From contig JASANZ010002088.1 of NCBI GenBank assembly GCA_030849805.1, positions 1 through 44,053 of the forward strand: a stretch of 44,053 nt of DNA. The letters run 5' to 3'. Positions 1 through 7,945 of the stretch are shown here, one piece after another (position 1 is the stretch's first letter; each line of letters begins with the position of its first letter). This stretch comes from Sergeia podlipaevii (Eukaryota; Euglenozoa; Kinetoplastea; Trypanosomatida; Trypanosomatidae). The position numbers and the translations under genes were made by a program. Under the pieces are notes generated by a model. It saw only the letters and a list, made by a program, of their open reading frames with translations. It ran no database searches and was not told where the DNA came from.

Positions 1-673
1 GGGGGGGGGGAAGAAAAAGCGAGATGGTCTGTTGACAAAGCGAGGAAAGAGTGCACAATATTTATTAAAATGAACATGATATTGTTTTTTTTTGTTGATA
101 ATTCAGGACAGTTAAGACTTCCTCTTTAGAGGAAAAAGAAAGAAAATAAGTAAACATAACAGAAGACAGTAAAACAGAAAAAAAAAGGTGGAGACTTTGG
201 TGCATGTCACTGCACCAGTGCTTGCTTATTTATCAGTGGTGAACATTTTTTACCTGTATCCTATAAAATATATTTTCCTTTCCATTCCCAGCTTTAATCT
301 CTCTCTCTCCCTTTCCTCCTGCATTGCAAGTAAACCTACACAGGGGGGTACTCTAGTGTGAGTATTGCCACTAAGTGAGCTCTCTGAAAGAAAGATGGAA
401 GATGATCGGCTCAAGATGGTCTTTTGGCGCAGCTCCTTTTCCATCACGGACAACAACAACAATACCTAAAGTAGATACATACACAGATCACTAGAGGCTG
501 TATAGAGTCCTCACTGCCTTCCCTTTGCATTCATTCTCCACACACACACACACACACACACCTTCATTCAACTACTGCATGCACGCACATGTGCTATCTT
601 TTGTTAGCCATATAGGGCAGAAAATATTTAAAGAAAAATTTTAAAAAAAAGAATATATATATAATAACAACAA
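1..673. other. Left-edge spacer, 3' of the CorA-like gene
   Basis: No supported gene. The segment begins with a run of ten G and holds a (CA)11 microsatellite at 539-560 and several A-rich runs. It would carry the 3' UTR and polyadenylation region of the CorA-like gene. A short 70-codon minus-strand frame at 250-462 is low complexity and looks like chance. Confidence 0.6.
539..560. repeat. (CA)11 dinucleotide microsatellite
   Basis: Eleven perfect CA units lie in the spacer 3' of the CorA-like gene. Transcribed from the minus strand this is a GU repeat in the 3' UTR or intergenic RNA. It is a simple repeat expected to vary in length between strains. Confidence 0.95.
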
Positions 674-2017
674 TCAGTCGATGGGGGGCACGAGAGCGCC
701 TGGGAGCCTGTACTTAAAGTACTTAAATATAGGGTAAACAAGGCCTGCCAGCAAAAGAAAAGTTGTAATGCCAAAAATGGACCAGAACGGTGTAGTCGTT
801 ACGGATGCCTGGAAGGGAACGGTCACGTTCATCGTCCACAGGCCTGGCAGCACGCACACTGGCATCACCACAAGTGCAATGCGGCACTGCACGTGATTCA
901 AGTAATCCATAAAGTGGCAGTGTTTGATAAGCCGCGCCGCCACACCACTTACAAGCGACATGCTGGACAAATTGACAACATCCCTTCCCTTGCGAAGCTT
1001 CTCAATGCAGCTTCGAGTGTGCATGAGTGACCTTTGATAGCGGTGCACCGCCTTGAGGTCGCTGCAGATGGCGGTCTGGCGCATGGTGGGAAGAAGAAGC
1101 TGCTTCAGCAGTCGCTCCTTGTAAAGAAGATCAATGTGGTACTTGGAGAACTTGTGCCGCATCTCCTTAATACGCAGAAGCAGGTCGTCCTGATCCACCT
1201 TGGAGGGCATGATCTGCAGCACCAGCTCATTCAACTGATCGGCCTCAATAAGAATTAGAGCGACACCCGCAAGCATTTTGAGAGCAATGGCAGAAACAAG
1301 GGAGCTGAAGATAGTTGAGACACCGCTCGGCGGCGTCGCATCGTCCGCCATGGAAGCGGCGGCGGCGGCACCACCAAAGGCTGTAGAGATAGCTGCACGA
1401 AATGCGGCTGCTGCTGCAAACTTCTTGTCCGCTGAGCCTTGTGCAATTTGGTAGTCCACTCTCTCCTCGCCAGCGTAATCGTCTGCACTGAACGTCACAA
1501 TCGCAGTGTCAAAAGCGATGCAGTGCACTGTCACCATCGGCTCATCGATTCCACCTGGAACGAAGCCGATGCGAGGGCGAGCATTGATGGTGAGAAAGGT
1601 ATAGCCATGAGATGGAAAGTACTCCAGTCTCTCCTCGCCGGCGTCGCTCAGTACAGTTTGCTTCGTGAGCACATGCACAGGCAGCCAGGAAAGCACCTCA
1701 AGCATCATCTCAGGCGTGGGCCGCTTCAAGTCAATCCAAACAAATGCAGATGACAATGGGGCAGAAGGCACAGCGCCAAGCGTCACAGGCACTGGTGGCA
1801 TCGGCACGTACTTGGAAGAGGGAGAAGAATGGTCATGCTCAGGCATGCATGGCAGCGGAAGAACAATCTGAGCGAGCTCAGCCATATCAGCCACCTCGCG
1901 TGCAGGGCCAATCACAGGACCTTCCTGGCCATCCGACACCAACACGCGGATGCAGGGACCCTGAGGAGGCTCATTCATGGGAGCATAATGCTCGATCGCG
2001 ACGTGAGTAGATATCAT
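674..2017 (-). CDS. CorA-like Mg2+ transporter family protein
   Basis: 447 residues from an ATG at 2017. The layout is that of the CorA/Mrs2 family: a long soluble N-terminal part with alpha-helical character towards the end (about residues 270-360), then two C-terminal membrane helices (about 376-394 and 411-433). The signature at the end of the first helix, normally GMN, is read here as TMN (395-397) within the context GLWTMNV. Family members are pentameric cation channels, mostly for Mg2+, in plasma, vacuolar or mitochondrial membranes. There is no clear N-terminal presequence, so the membrane is unknown. The family call rests on the two-helix tail plus the MN-containing loop; the substrate is inferred and may differ because of the altered first motif residue. 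Confidence 0.75.
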   Translation of the reverse strand: MISTHVAIEHYAPMNEPPQGPCIRVLVSDGQEGPVIGPAREVADMAELAQIVLPLPCMPEHDHSSPSSKYVPMPPVPVTLGAVPSAPLSSAFVWIDLKRPTPEMMLEVLSWLPVHVLTKQTVLSDAGEERLEYFPSHGYTFLTINARPRIGFVPGGIDEPMVTVHCIAFDTAIVTFSADDYAGEERVDYQIAQGSADKKFAAAAAFRAAISTAFGGAAAAASMADDATPPSGVSTIFSSLVSAIALKMLAGVALILIEADQLNELVLQIMPSKVDQDDLLLRIKEMRHKFSKYHIDLLYKERLLKQLLLPTMRQTAICSDLKAVHRYQRSLMHTRSCIEKLRKGRDVVNLSSMSLVSGVAARLIKHCHFMDYLNHVQCRIALVVMPVCVLPGLWTMNVTVPFQASVTTTPFWSIFGITTFLLLAGLVYPIFKYFKYRLPGALVPPID

Positions 2018-2555
2018 TTCCTCAATCTTTCTTTTTTGTTTGTTTGTTTGCCTTCTGTGTAAGTGTAGTAGAAAAAAAAAACTTAAAATAATAACAAAAA
2101 AAAGGGAAAATATATTTTAAAAGAGGGTTACCGTCCTACAACTATCAACAAGAAAAAGATAAAGTAAATATGTACACGCAAATTGTGTATAAAAGCGCCG
2201 ATGAAAAGGAAAATTAAATACTGCTATTTCATGTGCGCGCGAGTTGCCTAAGCTGAGAAAGATTTGCTACATTAAAAATGGGGAGGAAGGGAAGGGGAAG
2301 TAAAGAGAAATAGGGAAGGGAAAAAGCGAGAAAGGTAGATGGAACGAGTGAGGTGCAATTGCTGACATGCAGGATAGTTTGTATCACAACAAATACGGAG
2401 ATATGTAAATGCTTTTTAATGGAAAGTATACAAATGTGTGTTTGTTTGTGTGTTTTAGCAATAATAGTAGTAGTAGTATTTCTATGCTTCTTGTGAATGT
2501 CTTTGTGTACGTCCACTCCCTCCGCACAATCTTCTATATATATATATACTCATTA
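2018..2555. other. Spacer between HPF1-like and CorA-like genes
   Basis: A/T-rich spacer carrying the CorA-like 5' UTR and the HPF1-like 3' UTR. It contains A runs, a G/A-rich stretch at about 2280-2340 and a short TA repeat at 2536-2549. Frames on both strands are short and low complexity; no gene is supported. Confidence 0.6.
2055..2083 (-). promoter_or_regulatory. Candidate spliced-leader acceptor for the CorA-like mRNA
   Basis: On the sense (minus) strand a T-rich tract (complement of the A run at 2071-2081) is followed by AG at 2056-2055, about 38 nt upstream of the ATG. A second AG at 2083-2082 serves the next tract upstream. This is inferred from the usual trypanosomatid rule (pyrimidine tract, then first AG). 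Confidence 0.5.
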
Positions 2556-4475
2556 TTATTGAGAAATAAAAATCTGCGTGCTGTCCAAGAGCACTTCTCG
2601 CTGTCCAGCGAGCACAGGCAGGTGGCAGCGCAGGATATGACGATACATAGGACGATTCAGCAACATATAGACACAGTCCAAGATGCGGAACGCATGCCAC
2701 AGGAGTGGGTTCAGCCTTCCACCTTCATGCTCAGGGCCGCTGCCGTCTTCACCGTGAGGATGTGGAGCGGCCGAAGAAGAGATGGACGAAGTATCAGTCG
2801 TTTTGGACGATAGAGTCGACACGAGTGAGAAGAAATACATGCCAAGCTCCAGATTTAGGCCAAAGTCGCCCTCATCGTTGGCCATGTCTGCATAGCGGAA
2901 CTGCTCCTGAAGTTCATTCCAATCTGCTGTGGTGAAATGCGCTACAGAGCCTTTGCCGTGAGCTGGCAGCACTGCCGCAGTCTGATGCTTCATCTTGAGA
3001 GCGTAATCCGCATCCCATGCCTTCAGTATCCCTTGCAAGTTTGCTTTGCGAATCATGAGAGGTCTGTACCCCATTTCGCTTTTCTTGTCATAAGGGACGG
3101 ATATGCCAATGCCGTGAGGCGTACTTGCTACCTGGTCACGCTTGCGGCGTGCAGTGGCGGTCTTCTTGAGAGCAGCAAGCGTGGGCAGAGCGTTCAGTCG
3201 CAGCTCGCTGTCTTCAGGCAAACTGAACTTGCAGTCGTGTCCTTCACGAGCTTTCCGTCGATCATGTGCCCCTGTCGGTGGAGTAGCCGTCGTAGTCGCA
3301 ATAGCCGCAGCGAAGTCCTCACGCACCTCCTTGATGGCATCACACAAGGCCTTCGCTTCGGCGTCTCTCCCGGCATCACCAGCAGACGCCAACAGATACG
3401 CAGCCAGTCCAGGCGCACTGGGCTCCAGCTCATATTCCTTCGCTGTCCCTCGCACCAGCATCACTGGGATGTCACTTGGATCATCTCTATGGTAGCACAA
3501 GTGATGTCCGCTTCCTCCTGCCGCCGACGCCCTCTCCACTGTTATGGTCTGGCACTCTGGTGGATCATGTGGATAGCGCGCCACTCGCCACTGAGTTGCC
3601 TCACTCGCAAAACGCACGTGTCTATTGTGTTGACCTACGTGCTGCTGCTGCTGTTGCTGCTGCTCTCGCCAGACAAGCTCAGCAGGGCCGACAAGACGCC
3701 ATCCGTGGAATGCGTTCATCGGATCCGCTGGCTTCAGCCGCGTCGCAGCGAGCAACACTGCTCGTAGATCGCCGGACGGAAAAGGCATGCCGTATACACT
3801 CTGCAAGAACGGCTCAATATGCCGCATGGCGTGCGCGCTCAGATCAGGCACATGGTCTCCCTGAATGCCTTTTTCGTTCATCTCATCAAGGCCCACACAC
3901 TCAGGCGTGGGGTCGTGATCCAAAAGATAGCGAAGCAGTTCTAAGCTGGGGGCGCCTTCCTCCAACTGCATGCGAGCCTTGTTGTTTGATCCTGCAATGG
4001 CCTTCTCAGTGGGTGGTGAAGGTTGTCCACGAGCGGCAGAGTGAGAAGCAGCGGAATGGCCTGCCTTCTCCTCCTCAGTCTCATTGTACTCGGTTGTAGT
4101 GCTTTCTTGTGAGGTGGAAGCGGTAGCGCACTCAAGGGCAATGGTTTCCGTTCTCCTCGGGGCAGGTTGCGCGAGCAGTGTTTCTGCGGGAAGTGCTTGT
4201 GCTGTCTGGGTATCATTCCTCTGGTTTCTCTCTATCTGCTCCCCCTCAGCGCAGTTACGCTTCAGAGGCGGCTGACAATCCGCAGTAGCTGCAGTTGCAG
4301 TAACTGCCGGGACAGTATTTGGAAAGTCAGTATTATGCTGTTGTGGTTGTTGTTGTGATTGCTGTGTTGGGTATTGTTTAGGGTGCGCATAGTCGATAAA
4401 GTGCTGAGGATTCTTGCGGTAGCACTGTCCATCGTATGCGCACACGCGTGGTTTCCGCGTAGTCAAGGGTAGCAT
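2556..4475 (-). CDS. HPF1: HPF1-like histone PARylation factor with N-terminal PBZ zinc finger
   Basis: 639 residues from the first in-frame ATG at 4475; the longer frame starts at GTG and is stopped at 4538. Residues 8-32 form a textbook PBZ (PAR-binding) C2H2 finger: C12, C18, H25, H31 (C-x5-C-x6-H-x5-H) with the CYR and HP flanks. A low-complexity Q/T/E-rich linker follows to about residue 180. The rest matches the HPF1 (C4orf27) fold: a helical segment ending in GWRLVGPAEL, a HDPPECQT block, a DDPSDIPVML block, and the C-terminal FGLNLELGM segment. An Asp-Glu pair (D534-E535, in NDEGD) sits where human HPF1 carries Asp283-Glu284, the glutamate that completes the PARP1 active site for serine ADP-ribosylation. 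Predicted role: nuclear cofactor of the trypanosomatid PARP in the DNA damage response. An insertion rich in S/H/G (about 560-585) splits the last region. Family recognition is by memory of conserved blocks. Confidence 0.82.
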   Translation of the reverse strand: MLPLTTRKPRVCAYDGQCYRKNPQHFIDYAHPKQYPTQQSQQQPQQHNTDFPNTVPAVTATAATADCQPPLKRNCAEGEQIERNQRNDTQTAQALPAETLLAQPAPRRTETIALECATASTSQESTTTEYNETEEEKAGHSAASHSAARGQPSPPTEKAIAGSNNKARMQLEEGAPSLELLRYLLDHDPTPECVGLDEMNEKGIQGDHVPDLSAHAMRHIEPFLQSVYGMPFPSGDLRAVLLAATRLKPADPMNAFHGWRLVGPAELVWREQQQQQQQHVGQHNRHVRFASEATQWRVARYPHDPPECQTITVERASAAGGSGHHLCYHRDDPSDIPVMLVRGTAKEYELEPSAPGLAAYLLASAGDAGRDAEAKALCDAIKEVREDFAAAIATTTATPPTGAHDRRKAREGHDCKFSLPEDSELRLNALPTLAALKKTATARRKRDQVASTPHGIGISVPYDKKSEMGYRPLMIRKANLQGILKAWDADYALKMKHQTAAVLPAHGKGSVAHFTTADWNELQEQFRYADMANDEGDFGLNLELGMYFFSLVSTLSSKTTDTSSISSSAAPHPHGEDGSGPEHEGGRLNPLLWHAFRILDCVYMLLNRPMYRHILRCHLPVLAGQREVLLDSTQIFISQ

Positions 4476-5257
4476 TAAACGTATATATTCGGTTTTGTGT
4501 CTTTTCGTTAACTTATTCACGCTTTGGATGCAATCTCAAAAAAAAGGGAAGAAATATATGCTAAATATGTATAGAAGCACCGTATTTGCAAAAAAAAAAA
4601 AAAACTTTCACTTATCAATGTACTAGCCGCTTGTCACTAAAATAACAAACGTATATGAACCTCATACTGAAAAATATCACAACAACAATAAAAAGTAGAA
4701 GTGATCAAAGAAGGCATATATAGTTTCACAGAAGAAATAAAAAAAAGAAGTAGATTATTTGAGCATATATGTACAAGTGTGTGTTCCACGCAAGTCTAAA
4801 AGATACAATGGCCAATAATAATATAATAATAATATAATAATAATAGACTCTTGTTATGAAAAAATATGAAAAAAGGAAAAAAAAAATATATATATACAAC
4901 AAATACTGATTTCATTGCATAAAACAAAGGGCAAACTAGCACTAGCGCATTGTCTTCTTCATCTTTCTGGTTTCGTTTGCTTGCGAAACTGTTTGTGCGC
5001 AGCAACTTTTTCTTTTTTTTTTTTTAGTACACACGCCAGTAAGCAAACGCGAGGAAAAAAAAAGAACGATATCACATGCATATATATGCATTTACAACAA
5101 AAAAAAAAAATTAAGCATACTCGATATAGGTATAGCAATTATGATATATGGAATGTCTGCTTGTATGCATGCGTATGGCGTCATGCTCAAAAAAGAAGAA
5201 AAAAAAAAATAGAGGGGGGGGGACAAAGATAACACTAGCAAATTCCCTTTAGCCCAA
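4476..5257. other. Spacer between S15/CocE-like and HPF1-like genes
   Basis: About 780 bases of A-rich spacer with many short repeats: A runs at 4590-4605, a TAA/ATA repeat at 4815-4843, TA repeats at 4888-4897, and nine consecutive G at 5214-5222. No coding frame or RNA gene is supported. Confidence 0.6.
4535..4555 (-). promoter_or_regulatory. Candidate spliced-leader acceptor for the HPF1-like mRNA
   Basis: A sense-strand pyrimidine tract (complement of the purine run at 4538-4555) is followed immediately by AG at 4536-4535, about 60 nt before the ATG at 4475. This position supports the ATG at 4475 as the true start, since no other ATG lies between. Confidence 0.55.
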
Positions 5258-7360
5258 CTAAATGGCTTCTCTTGAGATGGTTCGCCTCCACGTCTTCTCA
5301 AACACCTGCTGCCCTTCGCACGACGCAGAAATCGAACTCTCCATGTAAATGTTCTCTGCATCGCTGGTTTTGGTGCACACAATGTGCATCTCTGTGTTCC
5401 ACCCGGGCCGCGATAGCCTCATAAGCTGAGTGAGCGTGTACTTTGCTGAAAGGGGATCCTTGTTGCTAAGCACGAGCTCGCGGCGCAAGTTATGCTCCAC
5501 TGTGGTATCGATCTCGTCAAAGCGATACACGCCCTCACCGAATACACCACCCACACCATCGGTCACACAGGTCCATGTGTCATCCACAATGTCGTACGTC
5601 ACAGAGCGGCCTACATGGCCGTCGGAGACAGTCGTCATCGGTGTTAGAGCTGCAACTTCTACATTTGGATCAGGACCGGGCACAACAAGCCCACCGCCAC
5701 CGTTCTTAAGAATAGGGACCTTCAATAGAGCCGTGGCGGCCTTGATGGTGAGGGTGGTGTCCTGAGGAGACGGCCAAACCATTGGCCAAAAATTGTTGGC
5801 CAAGCACAGACGAATGATGTGACCTTTAGGAACGCGGTACGCACAGTAGTCCATCTTCACCCGCACCGTGCGGAATGTGCTCGTGGCGCCAGCGGGGTGT
5901 GTCACCATGGGATGCACCTCCTCGAACCGGCCAATGCCGCCTGTATGAACAAGGTTCTGCATTCCGTACGTGATGCGTGTGGACGCACCATCTGGCGCCA
6001 CATCGCATAGCTGAGCAAACAGAAACCCCTTCGTAGCGTTGCAAGACACCTCAGCTGTGAAGGATGGTCGACCCACAATGGATATCTCGTGTGCTGCATC
6101 GCTGTTCACAAGTTCAAAGTTGACACTCATGCCGTTGTCCAATCGTTGATCGGAGGCAGTCTCGCCAAGCACTCCAGCACCCATCCACTCGCCACTCAGC
6201 AAACCATGGTTGAGCGGGGTGTGCACTGTGATTACATCCTCTGCGCCGCTGCCACCGTCGCTGCCGCGTGATTTCTCCTGTAGCTGCTTATAACGCCCAA
6301 TGTGAAGGGACAGCTCCTCCACACAGTCCGGTGCTGGCCAAGAGGGGAGGGAAATCCATCGTCCTGGTGCATGCGGCTTACTCGCCGATGGAGGCAGGCC
6401 ATCTTCCACATACACCTGCAGCATGTCTCCATGCATCGCTCCATTATCCTTCTTGTCCTTGAGCCAGTAGTCCCACCAGTTGACAGCTGCACGCAGGAAG
6501 TTCATGGGAGGAGTAGGGCTCCCGTCCTGTGGATAGAGGTGTGCCCAGGGTCCCACAATGCCTTTGCGGGGCACCTTCAAATGCCTCAACAAGCGGAACA
6601 ACGTGTTAGTGTACGCATCCGCCCACCCATCGACAGCCAGTACGGCACACTGGATAGCACTATAGTCCGTACACACAGACCCATGCTTCCAGTAGTCGTC
6701 AAACTTCTGATGCGAGGCCCAATCCGCGGCGTTGAAGGGCATCTCCTCCAGGCGTTTCAGCCACATAGACCTCCACTTGTCCTCCCCAACACACACCGGG
6801 TCCGGGGGACGGGACATGTACGCCTGCATGATGGCCCCCCACCAGAAATTGTCGTTGAGCAAACACCCACCCTTGTAGTGAATATCATCCGTAAAGCGGT
6901 TATCAGTAAAGCCGAGAACAATAATAGCCTTGAGCGCGGGCGGGCGCCGGCTCGCAACCTGAAGAGAGTTGAACCCACCCCATGACTTCCCCATCATCCC
7001 CACTGACCCCGTGCACCATGACTGGTTGGCAATCCACTCAATCACCTCCAGTGCGTCCTCTTGCTCCTGAAGCAGGTATTCATCGCGCAGAAGGCCGTCA
7101 GAGTCGCCGGAGCCGCGCATGTCCACCCGTATTGCCGCGTAGCCGTTTCCAGCGAAGAAGCCGTGCATGGGCTCATCACGGGCACGCGTGCCATCGCGCT
7201 TGCGGTAGGGGATGTACTCCAGAATGGCAGGGTACTTAACCACCTCGCAATCCTTCGGAAGCCACATACGAGCAGCAAGTCTCGTGCCATCCTTCAGTGG
7301 AACAAAGCAGTGCTCCACAACATCGACTGCAACTGGCAAATTCGTCACCACGTGCTTCAT
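5258..7360 (-). CDS. S15/CocE-NonD family serine hydrolase (X-Pro dipeptidyl-peptidase-like)
   Basis: 700 residues from an ATG at 7360. The N-terminal half is an alpha/beta hydrolase of the CocE/NonD (peptidase S15) family. It has a candidate oxyanion Tyr52 in IPYRKRD, the VDMRGSGDS strand-turn (79-87), the nucleophile Ser126 in GKSWGG, Asp248 in DGWAD and His274 in GPWAH. The C-terminal half (about 370-690) is the beta-rich jelly-roll X-Pro-DPP C-terminal domain. Family members hydrolyse acyl or peptidyl bonds (cocaine esterase, glutaryl acylases, X-Pro dipeptidyl peptidases); the physiological substrate cannot be read from the sequence. No signal peptide or membrane helix is seen, so it is probably cytosolic. 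The family is mainly bacterial, so ancient transfer into kinetoplastids is plausible, but base composition does not stand out from its neighbours. Confidence 0.82.
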   Translation of the reverse strand: MKHVVTNLPVAVDVVEHCFVPLKDGTRLAARMWLPKDCEVVKYPAILEYIPYRKRDGTRARDEPMHGFFAGNGYAAIRVDMRGSGDSDGLLRDEYLLQEQEDALEVIEWIANQSWCTGSVGMMGKSWGGFNSLQVASRRPPALKAIIVLGFTDNRFTDDIHYKGGCLLNDNFWWGAIMQAYMSRPPDPVCVGEDKWRSMWLKRLEEMPFNAADWASHQKFDDYWKHGSVCTDYSAIQCAVLAVDGWADAYTNTLFRLLRHLKVPRKGIVGPWAHLYPQDGSPTPPMNFLRAAVNWWDYWLKDKKDNGAMHGDMLQVYVEDGLPPSASKPHAPGRWISLPSWPAPDCVEELSLHIGRYKQLQEKSRGSDGGSGAEDVITVHTPLNHGLLSGEWMGAGVLGETASDQRLDNGMSVNFELVNSDAAHEISIVGRPSFTAEVSCNATKGFLFAQLCDVAPDGASTRITYGMQNLVHTGGIGRFEEVHPMVTHPAGATSTFRTVRVKMDYCAYRVPKGHIIRLCLANNFWPMVWPSPQDTTLTIKAATALLKVPILKNGGGGLVVPGPDPNVEVAALTPMTTVSDGHVGRSVTYDIVDDTWTCVTDGVGGVFGEGVYRFDEIDTTVEHNLRRELVLSNKDPLSAKYTLTQLMRLSRPGWNTEMHIVCTKTSDAENIYMESSISASCEGQQVFEKTWRRTISREAI

Positions 7361-7945
7361 ACTAAAAAAAAAAGAGGTAAAACTTGCTCTACGTTTGAAG
7401 AAGCAAAAAAAAGGAAAAAAAAAATTGCTGTTTAGAAGAAGTGCAATAAAATGAAAAGAAAAAGAGAAGGATTCGATAATAATAGTGATATAATAAAATT
7501 AATAAAGGAAAAGTTCTGTCTAACAGTTGCGCAGTAATGATTCTTTGAGTATGTGTGCTGAAGGCTAACAAGGTTACCATTGAAAAAAAGAAAAAAAAAA
7601 TTGTAAACAAAAAATGTGTAAGAAAGATTTATTTAAATGGGGGGGAAAAAAAAAAAGATGTGTAGGCAGCTTCCTAGAGTTCCAAGAGTATAAGCACAGA
7701 AAACCGCTACTTTGCCAAATCACAATGATGAGTCTGCTATCATGTGTGTAAATAGTTTTTTTTTCGTGTGTTCATTCTCTGTGGCTAATTACGTTACTTT
7801 CACTACACTCTCATACATACATACATACACATGCACGCATGCATGCACACAGTGAAAGAAAGAAAATGCGTGTAGGAGAAAAAAGAAAATATATCCGTGT
7901 TGCTCTCTTATCTCTCTCAACCCTTTCCCTTCCTCGCGTGTTTCA
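7361..7945. other. Spacer between EF-G2 and S15/CocE-like genes
   Basis: A-rich spacer with several A runs, a short CATA tetranucleotide repeat at about 7812-7828 followed by alternating GCATGC, and no supported gene. Confidence 0.6.
7389..7427 (-). promoter_or_regulatory. Candidate spliced-leader acceptor for the S15/CocE-like mRNA
   Basis: A sense-strand T/C tract (complement of the purine run at 7396-7427) leads to AG at 7390-7389, about 28 nt before the ATG. A nearer AG at 7363-7362, after a second T run, would leave only one base before the ATG, so the farther site is preferred. Confidence 0.45.

Noticed and set aside
2937..3767. 276-codon plus-strand frame inside the HPF1-like gene
   Set aside because: Antisense shadow with Ser/Arg/Leu-rich low complexity and no recognisable motif.
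4476..4520. N-terminal extension of the HPF1-like gene from a GTG start
   Set aside because: Nuclear kinetoplastid genes start at ATG; the frame has no ATG before 4475 and is stopped at 4538.
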